The position numbers were made by a program, and so were the translations under genes. The notes beneath the pieces are model-generated. The model was not told the DNA's origin. It saw only the letters and a list, made by a program, of their open reading frames with translations, and did not search any database. A stretch of 64,000 nt of DNA from Rhodanobacter sp. (GTDB lineage: Bacteria > Pseudomonadota > Gammaproteobacteria > Xanthomonadales > Rhodanobacteraceae), in NCBI GenBank assembly GCA_030148505.1, contig JASBTI010000009.1, forward strand, positions 1 to 64,000, read 5' to 3'. Below are positions 18,938 to 27,976 of this stretch, in pieces; positions within the stretch are counted from its first letter, which is position 1; every line of letters starts with the position of its first letter.

Positions 18938-21278
18938 GGGCGTGCGGTGCCATCAGGATCGACAGACAAAAATGGAAGGCAACACCGAGACTGACCGTCA
19001 GGCCGATCGCGCGCAATACCGGGATGCTGGCCCATCCCAGCATGCCGAACACCAGCAGTGCGGACAGCACGCAGACCAGGGTGGCGTGCAAGGTGCGCCG
19101 CTGCTCGGCCGGGTCGCCGGTGTCGCGTTCGAAGAACAAGGCGTAATGCAGGCCCAGGCCGCCGGCGAGAATCAGCGCGATCAGGTGAAACAGCGAAATC
19201 TCGATCCCGACCATGCGCTCCACCGCCAGCACCAGAAAGGTTGCCAGGGTCATCGGTGCCAGCACATGCCAGGCGCGACGCAGACTGCGCAAGGCGAAGG
19301 TGATGGTCAGCACCAGCAGCGCGGTGGCCACCAGCAGCGCCTGCAGGATGCGGGTGCGATACGCCGCTACCAGCGATTCTGACGCGGCTTTCAGATCCAG
19401 AAGACGCATCGTGCCACCCCGGTCACGTCCCAGCGCCTGCAACGCGGCCAGATCGTGGACACCGCTGACCGTGCCAAGCCCCAGCCAGTGCCCGTCGCGA
19501 TGCACCAGCATCGCCGCCAGCCGCTGACCCAGCGGCGTCTGCGCATAGCGCTGCGGCGTCAGCGGCGGCAGCTGCCGCGCCGTTTCGACATCATTGACGA
19601 AAGGCTGGAACAGACCGGGGCGGAACGGCAGACCCTGAGAGGCTTTGGCGAGGTCGCGTTGCAAGGTCGCGCGGTTCGGCAATTTTCGCTGTCGCGCCTC
19701 CTGCACCGCGACGCTTGGCAGATAGCGTGACGGCAATTCCAGCGCGTCGACCGCGTGGCGGGCAATCAAGCGGTCCACCTGCGGCTGCAGTTGTTCGGAC
19801 AGCGCCAGCACGCCTTGGGCGGTCGGTGCCTGCAGCATCAGCAGGTAGCGCACATCGGGGGCACCCAGCGCCTCGCGCAGACGCGCGTCGCGCTGCAGAA
19901 GTTGCGGAGAAATCGGGGTCAGTGCGGCGAGGTCGTTTTGCCAAAACGGACCGGGCGCCAAGGCCAGCATCGCCATGATCGCCAGCGCTACCAACAGCGG
20001 AATCCAGCGCGGCCGTGGCAGTCGATCGACGATCCCGCGCGCGCGCACCAGCCAGGGCATATCGGCCACATCGCGCACCCGCACCGGCAACAGGCGCACC
20101 AGCAGATAACGGGTACTGAAGCCAGCCACCAGCAGACCGACGATGGTGAACGCCGCCAGCTGCTTCAGCCCGTTCACGCCGGACGCATAGAAGGCCAGAT
20201 AGGCGATGCAGGTGGAGGCGATCGCGGTCAGCAACAGCGGCCACAACGCCCGCACGCTGCGCACTGCATCCTCACCCGCACGGCGATGACTGAGCACCCG
20301 TATCGGATATTCCTGCGCCACCCCGAGCAAGGTGAAGCCGAACGCCAGGGTGATCCCGTGCACCGCAGGAAATACCAGGGTCAGCGCCGCGATACCGGCC
20401 AAGGCGGCGCTGGCAATCGGCAATGCCGACAACAAGAGCGAGCTCACGCTGCGATAGGCCAGCAGCAGCAGGGTGATGAAACCGAGCGTGGAGATGCGAC
20501 CGATCCAGTCGGCCTGATACCGTGTCTGTGCCGCCACCAACACGCTGAAATAACCCGGCCCACTGAATTCCAGTGTGGCGCCTGCGCTGCCGGGCAACGC
20601 CTGAAACGCGTGCCGGATGCCCTCGATGGCCTGCTGCTGCCCACTCGGGTCGAAACCCGGCGCCACGGTCTGTACCAGCAACAAGGCCTCATGCTGTTTC
20701 GAGAACCACACGCCGTCGCGCACTTGCGGTGATCGGGCTGGCGCCCAACGCTCGGCCAGTTTCAGTACCTCGAGGGTCGGGTCGCGCGGCAACAGGCCTT
20801 CCAGCATGCCGGCCGCCGGCGAAGATAAATCCTCCAGCCGCTGCTGCAGCTGATCGGCCAGATACGCCTCGTCCATGGGCTGCGTGTCCAGCGTGGGCGA
20901 CAACAGATAGCGGTAAGGCAGCAGGCTCGGGTCCAGGGCACCCAGCGCGAAGCTGCCGTTCAGCACCTGGCTGTAGCGATGATCATGTTGCAGTTTTTCC
21001 GCCAGACGCTTGCTCAAGGTTGCCAGCCGCGCGTCGGACTGAGCCACGTCGTCCAGCGTCGCTGCCGTGCCGGACTGCCGAATCGCCAGCAGCAGCAGAC
21101 GCGAACCCGGACCGTCGCCGACCTGTTCCATCAACAGCCGCTGATCGGGTGTTGTCGGAGCCGGCATGAAGCTGCGCAGGTCGGTACTGACCTGCAAGCG
21201 CTGGACGACGAACAGGCCAAGCCCTGCCAGCACCAGCAACCAGACCGTCAGCAATGCTGCGCGCCCCGAGCCACGCAT
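18921..21278 (-). CDS. MMPL/RND-family exporter of the pigment cluster
   Basis: This is a 785-residue membrane transporter of the MMPL type (COG4258-like predicted exporter). There is one N-terminal membrane segment (about residues 7-27), a large periplasmic loop, five clustered helices, then the same pattern again in the second half (for example MAMLALAPGPF, LVATALLVLTITFAL, FLVLAVERMVGIEISLF). Such proteins occur in aryl polyene clusters, where they are thought to move the lipid-linked pigment across the inner membrane. It starts three bases after the LolA-like gene and overlaps the dehydratase gene downstream. Confidence 0.84.
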   Translation of the reverse strand: MRGSGRAALLTVWLLVLAGLGLFVVQRLQVSTDLRSFMPAPTTPDQRLLMEQVGDGPGSRLLLLAIRQSGTAATLDDVAQSDARLATLSKRLAEKLQHDHRYSQVLNGSFALGALDPSLLPYRYLLSPTLDTQPMDEAYLADQLQQRLEDLSSPAAGMLEGLLPRDPTLEVLKLAERWAPARSPQVRDGVWFSKQHEALLLVQTVAPGFDPSGQQQAIEGIRHAFQALPGSAGATLEFSGPGYFSVLVAAQTRYQADWIGRISTLGFITLLLLAYRSVSSLLLSALPIASAALAGIAALTLVFPAVHGITLAFGFTLLGVAQEYPIRVLSHRRAGEDAVRSVRALWPLLLTAIASTCIAYLAFYASGVNGLKQLAAFTIVGLLVAGFSTRYLLVRLLPVRVRDVADMPWLVRARGIVDRLPRPRWIPLLVALAIMAMLALAPGPFWQNDLAALTPISPQLLQRDARLREALGAPDVRYLLMLQAPTAQGVLALSEQLQPQVDRLIARHAVDALELPSRYLPSVAVQEARQRKLPNRATLQRDLAKASQGLPFRPGLFQPFVNDVETARQLPPLTPQRYAQTPLGQRLAAMLVHRDGHWLGLGTVSGVHDLAALQALGRDRGGTMRLLDLKAASESLVAAYRTRILQALLVATALLVLTITFALRSLRRAWHVLAPMTLATFLVLAVERMVGIEISLFHLIALILAGGLGLHYALFFERDTGDPAEQRRTLHATLVCVLSALLVFGMLGWASIPVLRAIGLTVSLGVAFHFCLSILMAPHAHASKD

Positions 21279-21281
21279 GCG

Positions 21282-21941
21282 TCAGGGCCCGCCCTGGCAC
21301 AATGCTTTCAGGGATTCACGGGTAGGCGTCAGCGGCATTTTCGCTGCCAGCGAGCCCAGCAGATCCACCGCCAGATCGCCGTTCGCCTGACGTATCCGCA
21401 TGCAGCGGGATCGTTTGCCGACGCCGTCGACTTCGATGCCGACCACGCTGCCGGCAACAGCCTCATCCCGCGGCACCAGACTCAGCGTCCATTGCGCGGC
21501 CGTGCCGCTGCGCTGGATTGTGAAAGCCTGCACGAGCCGCGCCGGGTCTCCGCTCAGCAAGCCCACGAAACTGTCCAGCAGTACCTGCAACTGCGGCGCG
21601 CGATGGAGCGAAAAGTGCCGAGCACGTTTGCCTACACGCTGCACGGTGACTTCGCCGTCGGCAATGCTCGCGGTTTCAAGCCGTGGCTTGTCGACCCGAC
21701 GTTGCAGTTGATCGCCACCGAGCCAGGCCAGCTCGCCGGAGATCACCAGCGGACGATCCAGTACCCGCAGGAATCGCGCCTCGGCAAAGGCGGTGCGCGC
21801 CGGCGCGGGCTGGCCCAGCGACACAATCAGTGCCCGGGTCGCGGGCGCCAGCGCCGTGGTCACGGGCTCAGGTGCCGACGCGTTCGCCGACAGCGGCAAC
21901 AGCAGGCTCAGCAGAAGCACCAGTGTCTTGCCAGAAGTCAT
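21282..21941 (-). CDS. LolA-related periplasmic carrier protein
   Basis: This 219-residue protein with a clear signal peptide (MTSGKTLVLLLSLLLPLSANASA) is followed by the segment ARFLRVLDRPLVISGELAW and other features of LolA-related proteins that accompany aryl polyene exporters. Housekeeping LolA carries lipoproteins to the outer membrane; this relative may carry the pigment lipid across the periplasm, by inference from its position next to the MMPL exporter. The start at 21941 is chosen because the signal peptide begins there. The first 74 bases overlap the 3' end of the acyltransferase gene. Confidence 0.75.
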   Translation of the reverse strand: MTSGKTLVLLLSLLLPLSANASAPEPVTTALAPATRALIVSLGQPAPARTAFAEARFLRVLDRPLVISGELAWLGGDQLQRRVDKPRLETASIADGEVTVQRVGKRARHFSLHRAPQLQVLLDSFVGLLSGDPARLVQAFTIQRSGTAAQWTLSLVPRDEAVAGSVVGIEVDGVGKRSRCMRIRQANGDLAVDLLGSLAAKMPLTPTRESLKALCQGGP

Positions 21942-22827
21942 AGAAATTGAACCAGTTGTAGGGGGCAACATGGATATAGTGTTCCAGGCGTTGCGCGTAA
22001 CGACCGATCAACGCATCCAGTGCCGGTCCGCGACAATGGCGGGGAATCTCGACGCGATCGGCCATCGGCTCGAAAACCAGCTTGTAGCGATTGCCGCCCA
22101 GATATAGCCCAAAGCACAGTACCACCGGCACCTTCAGCGCATGCGCCAGCAACCAGGGGCTGACCGGAAACGGTGCCGGTGAACCCAGCAGCGGCGCGTG
22201 GCGCAACACCTCATGCCCACGCCCACGATCAGCAAGCATCGCCACCACCGCGCCGTCCTGACAAGCCTCGGCTATCGCCAGGGCGATCGAGTTGCCGTCC
22301 TGCGAGGCATCGATGATCCTGCTGTCGAGCTCCGGCGCCAGCGCTTCGAACAAGGCCGTCATGACCGGCGTTTTCTGCTTGTCCAGCACAATCCGCAGTG
22401 GCATCTCCGGGCGTCTGGCCGCAATCACCCGCAAGGCTTCGAAGCTGCCCTGATGCGAACCGAGCAACAACACCCCACGCCCGTCGGCAATCCGCTTTTC
22501 GAGCAGTTCCAGACCCTGCGTCTCGATCCGGAACGGCTTCTCGCCATGCGCCAGCAAGAAGATCCGGTCAAGAATGGTGGCGGCGAAACAGTGGAGATGG
22601 CGCAGCACCTCCCACCCCGTCGCCGGGCGTCCGAACACCCGTCGCAGATACGCTCGCGATGCTAGGCGTTCCGGCCGGCGACGCAGGAAGAAATACAGGG
22701 TGATCGGATACAGACAGCCACGGCCGACCCGGCGCCCGCCGTAAAGTGCAATGCTGCGAATCAACCACAGCGCGAAGCGACCGCCACCTTCGGGTCGGCT
22801 CTGCCAGTGCTCGCTGTCGGTACTCAT
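21868..22827 (-). CDS. LpxL/HtrB-like acyltransferase of the pigment cluster
   Basis: This 319-residue acyltransferase of the lysophospholipid/lipid A type has the acyl-transfer motif as SHQGSFE (the H-x4-D/E box) with the later MLADRGRGHEV segment. The C-terminal YNWFNFYDFW is typical of the aryl polyene branch. An N-terminal amphipathic/hydrophobic stretch (YPITLYFFLRRR) suggests membrane association. It would transfer an acyl group or the aryl-polyenyl chain to a lipid head group. It overlaps the dehydratase gene start upstream by four bases and the LolA-like gene downstream by 74. Confidence 0.82.
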   Translation of the reverse strand: MSTDSEHWQSRPEGGGRFALWLIRSIALYGGRRVGRGCLYPITLYFFLRRRPERLASRAYLRRVFGRPATGWEVLRHLHCFAATILDRIFLLAHGEKPFRIETQGLELLEKRIADGRGVLLLGSHQGSFEALRVIAARRPEMPLRIVLDKQKTPVMTALFEALAPELDSRIIDASQDGNSIALAIAEACQDGAVVAMLADRGRGHEVLRHAPLLGSPAPFPVSPWLLAHALKVPVVLCFGLYLGGNRYKLVFEPMADRVEIPRHCRGPALDALIGRYAQRLEHYIHVAPYNWFNFYDFWQDTGASAEPAVAAVGERVGT

Positions 22828-23123
22828 TCGACGCCCTCGACCGTGCCGCGCGCCAGTAACACGCCCGCACTACGAATCTCGAAACGTATCTGTGCTCCGG
22901 CTGCCGTCAGCTGCAACTCGGCCTCTTGCATTGGCAACAGCGGTGCCATGAACTTGGCCTCCCTCACCCGCGCCAGCCGTTGTCCGCGCCAGGCGCGCAA
23001 GGCCAACGCGACGCGCTCCAGTAACAGCACGCCCGGCACCAGGGGCTGGCCCGGGAAATGGCCGGCGAGCGAGGGATGATCGGTATCGATGGACCATCGC
23101 TGGGTGAAACCGTTGCCGTTCAT
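22824..23123 (-). CDS. FabZ/ApeI-like hotdog dehydratase
   Basis: This is a 99-residue single hotdog domain with the conserved dehydratase core HFPGQPLVPGVLLLE (about residues 20-34), where the His is catalytic in FabZ-like enzymes. It probably shares the dehydration step with the ApeP-like protein. The ATG at 23123 is chosen over the longer open frame because the family begins close to WSID and because it overlaps the upstream gene stop by four bases. Confidence 0.82.
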   Translation of the reverse strand: MNGNGFTQRWSIDTDHPSLAGHFPGQPLVPGVLLLERVALALRAWRGQRLARVREAKFMAPLLPMQEAELQLTAAGAQIRFEIRSAGVLLARGTVEGVE

Positions 23124-23839
23124 GACGCCGCCGAATCCCGACGGACTACCAGCTGCGGCCAATGCCGGACCAGCTGGGTGATCATCTGTCGCATGGAAAG
23201 GTGCTCCAGATGCCTCAAATGCCAGCGCCGATAGGCGTATTCCAGCGCGAACGCCACCAGGATCAGCAGATAGCCGCCGAAATGCAGCCAACCCGCCGCC
23301 AGCCGCTCGGGAAAATGCCAGGGCGGGGCAACGCCGAAGCGCGCCAGCAGCCCATCCGGCTTTACCACCACCAACAGTACGCTCAGCAACAATGCCTGTC
23401 CGCTCAACAGCAAGGTCCAGTACCAGGTCACCTGACGGGCGTAACGGCGGACACCGGGGCTTGCGAGACGCTCGGCGCCTTCCAGTACCAGGATGAAACG
23501 GGCAACCAGCGGTTCCGCGGTCGCCAGGGTACGACCGAACCCATACGCCAGCAGGGCGCTGACCAGGAGCGGTACCGTCTCCAGCAACAAGTCAGTCAGG
23601 CGGTATTGCCAGAGCAGTCCAAACCCCCCGATCGCAGCCAGCCAGACCAGCCACGCCCCTAGGCAGCGCCCGCGCAGGCGCGGCCACATCAAGGTGGTCA
23701 GCAGCACGGACAAGGCCAGCAGCGAGAAAAGCTGCTGCTCAGTCAGTACGCCGACGACCGCCAACAAAAGATAGCTCGGCAGTAGCCACAGCGGATAGCG
23801 GCGTGACGACATCTCGGTGGTAGGCAAGGGCAAACTCAT
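23120..23839 (-). CDS. polytopic membrane protein of the pigment cluster (COG4648-like)
   Basis: This 239-residue integral membrane protein has about six hydrophobic segments, for example LWLLPSYLLLAVVGVL, LFSLLALSVLLTTLMW and LVWLAAIGGFGLLW near the N-terminus and LHFGGYLLILVAFALEYAY near the end. A Pro/Arg region with YARQVTWYWTLLLSGQ between helices matches the uncharacterised family found in aryl polyene clusters. Function is unknown; anchoring of the biosynthetic complex or export are possibilities. The start at 23839 is preferred, with an in-frame ATG at 23875 as the alternative. Confidence 0.72.
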   Translation of the reverse strand: MSLPLPTTEMSSRRYPLWLLPSYLLLAVVGVLTEQQLFSLLALSVLLTTLMWPRLRGRCLGAWLVWLAAIGGFGLLWQYRLTDLLLETVPLLVSALLAYGFGRTLATAEPLVARFILVLEGAERLASPGVRRYARQVTWYWTLLLSGQALLLSVLLVVVKPDGLLARFGVAPPWHFPERLAAGWLHFGGYLLILVAFALEYAYRRWHLRHLEHLSMRQMITQLVRHWPQLVVRRDSAAS

Positions 23840-23931
23840 GCGGGATTCGGTGGTCCGGGGTGGCCAGCGTGACATGAGGCAGCGATAGATGGGGTGACGA
23901 TGCCCATATCAGGGACCGATTCGCGGCGACG

Positions 23932-24201
23932 TCAGCGCGGCCGATGTTGCTCGATGTGCGCGGAAAGCGTTCCCAGACTGGCAAAAATGTTTCGATTGTC
24001 AGGATTGTCGGAGCGCAACTGGAAACCGTAATGCCGGGATACGGCGAGCGCCACTTCCAGGGCGTCGATGGAATCCAGCCCCAGCTCTCCCCCGAACAGA
24101 GGCGCATCGGGATCGATCGCCGCTGCCTCAACGTCCTCGAGATTCAGGCATTCGACCATCAAGGTGGCCAATTCGTACTGCGCTGCCGTCTGCTCTGCCA
24201 T
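23932..24201 (-). CDS. acyl carrier protein of the pigment cluster
   Basis: This 89-residue ACP has the 4'-phosphopantetheine attachment serine in GLDSIDALE (about residue 43). It would carry the 3-hydroxybenzoyl starter and the growing polyene. It is first in the minus-strand pigment operon and divergent from the chorismatase gene with 60 bases between. Many aryl polyene clusters have two ACPs; only this one is seen here. Confidence 0.87.
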   Translation of the reverse strand: MAEQTAAQYELATLMVECLNLEDVEAAAIDPDAPLFGGELGLDSIDALEVALAVSRHYGFQLRSDNPDNRNIFASLGTLSAHIEQHRPR

Positions 24202-24261
24202 GCTCGATTCCGTAGTCCTGTTGGCTGCCTCCCGCCGGCAGCAGCGGTCGCGGAGTGTAAC

Positions 24262-25284
24262 ATGACGCCCTTGTCGTTCCGGCCAGAAGTCATGATTCAG
24301 GGATCTGAAAACCCACAACCCGACCCGATGCCGCATCGCGCACCGCGCGTTTCATATCGCATGAGCGATCCCGCCATGGTGCTCGCGGAGACTGGCACGC
24401 TGGCGCTGTTCGCTTTTGGCGCCAGCACGCCCCTGCACGACGATCCGCGCTGGATGCAGATCGCGCTGGAGCCATTCGAGACACCCGCACCGCTCGAGCT
24501 GTGGCAGGTCGAAGGCGAGGTGACCCATGGCCGTGACGGCGCGGTGCGCTGGTCTGCCGGCGGTGGCTGGCTGTTTGCCGCGCTCGAACTGGACGAACAC
24601 GATCACGACGGCGCCGATGCCGCTGCCGCGATCGCTTACCGAACGCTGCACCAGTTTGTTTCGAGCCGCGCCGAACGGCATGTGCTGCGGGTATGGAATT
24701 ACCTGGACGCGATCAACCAGGGTGAAGGCGACGACGAGCGCTACAAACAGTTCTGCCACGGCCGGGTTGCCGGCATGGGCGATTTTTTCGTCGACGGATT
24801 CCCCGCGGCCACCGCGATCGGCCATCACGCTGGCACGCAGCGACTGCAGGTTTATCTGCTGGCCAGCGATCAGGCTGGCACCCCGGTGGAAAACCCGCGC
24901 CAAACCAGTGCCTGGCGCTATCCTCGGCAATACGGCCGTACCCCGCCCAGTTTCGCCCGTGCGATGAGCTTGCCGGCCGGCGATGCGCTGGCGATCTCCG
25001 GCACCGCTGCGGTGGTCGGCCACGCCTCGGCCCATGCCGACGACCTGCAACAACAGCTGGTCGAGACCTTCGCCAACCTCGATGCCTTGTTGCAACACGC
25101 CGGGATGCCGTCGGGCCTGGATACACATTCACCACTGAAAGCCTATGTGCGTTGCCCGGGCGATGCGGCGCAGGTACGCCGTTTCATCCATGAACGCCTG
25201 CCCGGCGTGCCGGTGCTGTTACTGCACGGCGACATCTGCCGCGGCGAGCTGCTGGTGGAGATCGACGGCTGGCGCTATGCGTGA
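24262..25284 (+). CDS. xanB2: XanB2-like chorismatase (hydroxybenzoate synthase)
   Basis: This 340-residue protein of the FkbO/Hyg5/XanB2 chorismatase family, in Xanthomonas, converts chorismate to 3- and 4-hydroxybenzoate plus pyruvate. It supplies the aryl starter for xanthomonadin and the ring of ubiquinone. Family landmarks are the VWNYLDAINQGEGDDERYKQ stretch, FCHGRVAGM, the IGHHAGTQRLQVYLLAS strand, PRQTSAWRYPRQYG and GTAAVVGHASAH. The ATG at 24262 sits six bases after CGGAG. It is divergent from the ACP gene. Whether the product is mainly 3- or 4-hydroxybenzoate cannot be decided from sequence. Confidence 0.87.
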   Translation: MTPLSFRPEVMIQGSENPQPDPMPHRAPRVSYRMSDPAMVLAETGTLALFAFGASTPLHDDPRWMQIALEPFETPAPLELWQVEGEVTHGRDGAVRWSAGGGWLFAALELDEHDHDGADAAAAIAYRTLHQFVSSRAERHVLRVWNYLDAINQGEGDDERYKQFCHGRVAGMGDFFVDGFPAATAIGHHAGTQRLQVYLLASDQAGTPVENPRQTSAWRYPRQYGRTPPSFARAMSLPAGDALAISGTAAVVGHASAHADDLQQQLVETFANLDALLQHAGMPSGLDTHSPLKAYVRCPGDAAQVRRFIHERLPGVPVLLLHGDICRGELLVEIDGWRYA

Positions 25285-25319
25285 GGCGACTTGCTCCGCT
25301 CGCTGGGGGAACCCCGCGA

Positions 25320-25745
25320 TCACAGCGCCTTTGTCATGAAAACACGGCGCGTACCGGCTGGCTCACAAGCGATCTCGCCAAACACGCGCCACCCATGGCG
25401 CTGGTAAAACCCCGGGGCCTGAAAGCTGATCGTATAGAGCACGGCAGAGAGGCACCCACGCTTCCGACCCTCGTTTTCGAACATCTCAAGGATGCGCGAC
25501 CCCAGGCCCTCGCCGCGAAGTAACGTCGGCAAATAGAACAAGTCGAGAAACAACAACCCAAGCGATGTCCGCCCGGTAGCTCCGCCAAGCACCTCGCCCG
25601 ACTCAGGATCTTTCACGATCACCGCCAGCGGTCGTCTATCACCGTAACCGGTGACGGCATCGTTGAAGCTGTGGAGACCTCCACCGATAACTCACAAAAT
25701 CTGCTCGCTGACCGACTCGGTCACGACGATGTTCGACGTCGACAT
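25320..25745 (-). pseudogene. GNAT acetyltransferase gene with an in-frame TGA at codon 18
   Basis: From the ATG at 25745, preceded by GGGAG at a normal distance, the frame reads 17 codons, meets TGA at 25692-25694 and then continues without a further stop to 25320. The sequence after the stop (GGGLHSFNDAV, GYGDRRPLAVIV, GLGSRILEMFE, APGFYQRHGWRVFGE) is a normal GNAT N-acetyltransferase, so the full gene would be 141 codons. A CGA-to-TGA type change explains this best. A shorter product could start at the GTG at 25622 but would lack the first strands. The substrate is unknown. Confidence 0.75.
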
Positions 25746-25842
25746 GCAAATCTCCCTGGGTGAGGGCCTGCCGCCGGCAGACCTCCTTCGAAGCCCGACA
25801 CTGTCCGTCGGAGCCGGTTGTGCTGGAAGCTGCTAGTAGTGC

Positions 25843-27216
25843 TTAGGTGGGCTTCTTCAGCGGCCGCTGCCAGCCATGCAGCGTGTGTTGCCGGCCTCGC
25901 GCCACGGTGAGTTCGCCGGCAGGCGCATCGCGGGTGATCACCGAGCCGGCGCCGATGGTGGCTTGCGTCCCTATCGTCACCGGTGCCACCAGCGCGCTGT
26001 TGGAGCCGATAAAGGCGCCGTCATCGATACGGGTGACGAACTTGTTGGCACCATCGTAGTTGCAGGTGATGGTGCCGGCACCGACGTTGACGCCGCGGCC
26101 GATCTCGCTGTCGCCGAGGTAGCTGAGGTGGTTGGCCTTGCTGTTCTCGCCGATGCGGGTTTTCTTGGTTTCGACGAAGTTGCCGACATGGACGCCCGCG
26201 GCCAGTTCGGTACCGGGGCGTAACCGTGCGAACGGCCCGATCGTGCACGGACCGTGGGTGATCACGCCGTCGAGATCGCAATGCGGATGCACCACCGTGC
26301 CGGCCGCCAGCTGCACATCCCTGAGCCGGGTAAAGGCACCGATGCGCACGTCGTCACCGAGTACCACATGGCCTTCCAGGATCACGTCCACATCGAGCTC
26401 GACATCGCTACCCGTGGTTACCGCACCGCGCACATCAATGCGTGCTGGATCGGCCAGACGCACGCCTGCCAGCGCCAACTCACGGGCACAGCGCAGGCGA
26501 TACTGCGCTTCCAGCTGGGTCAATTGCCATGGATCATTGGCCCCGCCGGCCTCGACCGGATCGGCACACTCGACGCTTTGCGCGGCACGCCCCTCCTTGG
26601 CCGCCATGCGGAAGATATCGGTAAGGTAGTACTCGCCTTGCGCATTGTTGCGGTCGAGCTGGCGCGTCCAGCGGCGCAGCGCCTGCGCATCGGCCGAAAG
26701 GATGCCGGTATTGACCAGGTTGATCATACGTTGTTCGGCGTCGGCGTCCTTCTCCTCGACCACGTCGCGCACTTCGCCGTTACCGTCGCGCAACACGCGA
26801 CCATAGCCGTAGGGCTGCTCCATCCGCGTCGTCAGCAGACACAGCAGCGCCTCGGTCTGCACCAGCTGCAGCAGCGTCTCCACCCGGGTCAGGGGCACAT
26901 CGCCATACAACACCAGCACCTGGGCCGGATCCGGCACCGCCTTGAGTGCCTGCTGTACCGCGTGACCGGTACCCAGACGCTCCGCCTGATGGGTCCAGCG
27001 CAGGTCGACCTGGTCGGCGAAGGCGGCCTGCACCTGGTCGCCGCCATGGCCGTGGACAATATGGATCGCGGCTGGTTGCAAGCTGCGCGCGGCGGCGATG
27101 ACATGCCCCAGCAACGGCCGACCGGCCAGTGGCATCAGCACCTTGGGTCGACGCGACTTCATTCGCTTGCCTTCGCCGGCGGCGAGCACAATCACATGCA
27201 ACGGGGCTTGGTTCAT
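25843..27216 (-). CDS. glmU: bifunctional GlmU: glucosamine-1-phosphate acetyltransferase / UDP-GlcNAc pyrophosphorylase
   Basis: This 457-residue enzyme makes UDP-N-acetylglucosamine for peptidoglycan and LPS. The N-terminal uridylyltransferase domain has [17 protein letters not shown] and the YGDVPL motif. The C-terminal left-handed beta-helix has hexapeptide repeats ([29 protein letters not shown]) with acetyltransferase residues near [19 protein letters not shown]. Length and order are standard. It lies downstream of the ATP synthase operon on the same strand, as in many gammaproteobacteria, but here two other genes intervene. Confidence 0.95.
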   Translation of the reverse strand: MNQAPLHVIVLAAGEGKRMKSRRPKVLMPLAGRPLLGHVIAAARSLQPAAIHIVHGHGGDQVQAAFADQVDLRWTHQAERLGTGHAVQQALKAVPDPAQVLVLYGDVPLTRVETLLQLVQTEALLCLLTTRMEQPYGYGRVLRDGNGEVRDVVEEKDADAEQRMINLVNTGILSADAQALRRWTRQLDRNNAQGEYYLTDIFRMAAKEGRAAQSVECADPVEAGGANDPWQLTQLEAQYRLRCARELALAGVRLADPARIDVRGAVTTGSDVELDVDVILEGHVVLGDDVRIGAFTRLRDVQLAAGTVVHPHCDLDGVITHGPCTIGPFARLRPGTELAAGVHVGNFVETKKTRIGENSKANHLSYLGDSEIGRGVNVGAGTITCNYDGANKFVTRIDDGAFIGSNSALVAPVTIGTQATIGAGSVITRDAPAGELTVARGRQHTLHGWQRPLKKPT

Positions 27217-27287
27217 GGCAATCGGCCTTCAAACATCGGGATCGAAAAAAAAGCATAACAGCCGTAGCGGCCACCACCCCGGTTTGT

Positions 27288-27833
27288 TCACTGATCGCCC
27301 TTGGCGTCGCGTGTGGATACCGTCGCGTGCCCCGCTTGGCAGGCGAAGCGGAAGCGGTAGCTCAGACTGAACGGTCGCGTTTCACGGTCCACCAGGTGAC
27401 TGTTGCCGGCGGCATCAGCGGCCCATTGATCGATATGCAGCGGCGTGAACTGCCATTGTCGCGCGGCAATGCGCACGGCGGCGATGAATGCGCGTCGGGC
27501 CGCATCGGCAGTGGCTGCGTCAGCCACCCGCACCGCACTGACGTGACCACGCGCGTCCACGATCAGCAACGCCTGCACCTCGACCGGCGCGGGACAGCCG
27601 GCCAGTTGTGACGGCGGGTAGAGCGGCGCCACCCGATGGAACGGCTCGGCACCACTGGCAATCTGGCCGAGGGCCAGCGGATAACGCACCATGCCGGGCT
27701 TGTTCACCAGCTGCCAGGATGCCTCACCTTGCGCCGTGGGCAGCGGGCGATGCTCCGAGGTGGCACAGCCGGCCAGCAGCAGGGCTACAAGCAGACCCCA
27801 TCGCCAGCCCTCCTGTCCCTTCATCGGCTTCAT
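27288..27833 (-). CDS. putative lipoprotein with TonB C-terminal-like domain
   Basis: This 181-residue protein has a lipoprotein signal (lipobox LLLAGC, about residues 17-22). A mature region with RVAPLYPPSQLAGCPAPVEVQALLIVDARGHV is typical of the TonB C-terminal/energy-transducer-like domain, in which a strand is followed by helix and strand. Being outer-membrane-lipid anchored rather than inner-membrane, it is unlikely to be a true TonB. It is convergent-free and sits 71 bases upstream of glmU on the same strand. An alternative start at 27824 is possible. Function unknown. Confidence 0.65.
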   Translation of the reverse strand: MKPMKGQEGWRWGLLVALLLAGCATSEHRPLPTAQGEASWQLVNKPGMVRYPLALGQIASGAEPFHRVAPLYPPSQLAGCPAPVEVQALLIVDARGHVSAVRVADAATADAARRAFIAAVRIAARQWQFTPLHIDQWAADAAGNSHLVDRETRPFSLSYRFRFACQAGHATVSTRDAKGDQ

Positions 27834-27976
27834 CCCGGTTTGTGCCTACGGCTATGCTGCCATACCGCAAGCCGGATGCAAGAATGGCCAGCCGGGATAG
27901 CCATCGCGCCCGCGTTCATCGGACGCTGCAGGTACGGTGGTACGCTTTTGCGGCGTTGTCTGAAAGCCGGAGGTGG

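Noticed and set aside
25692..25694. TGA read as selenocysteine or readthrough in the GNAT gene
   Set aside because: There is no catalytic cysteine expected at this place in GNAT proteins and no stem-loop typical of a SECIS element directly after it; a nonsense mutation is simpler.
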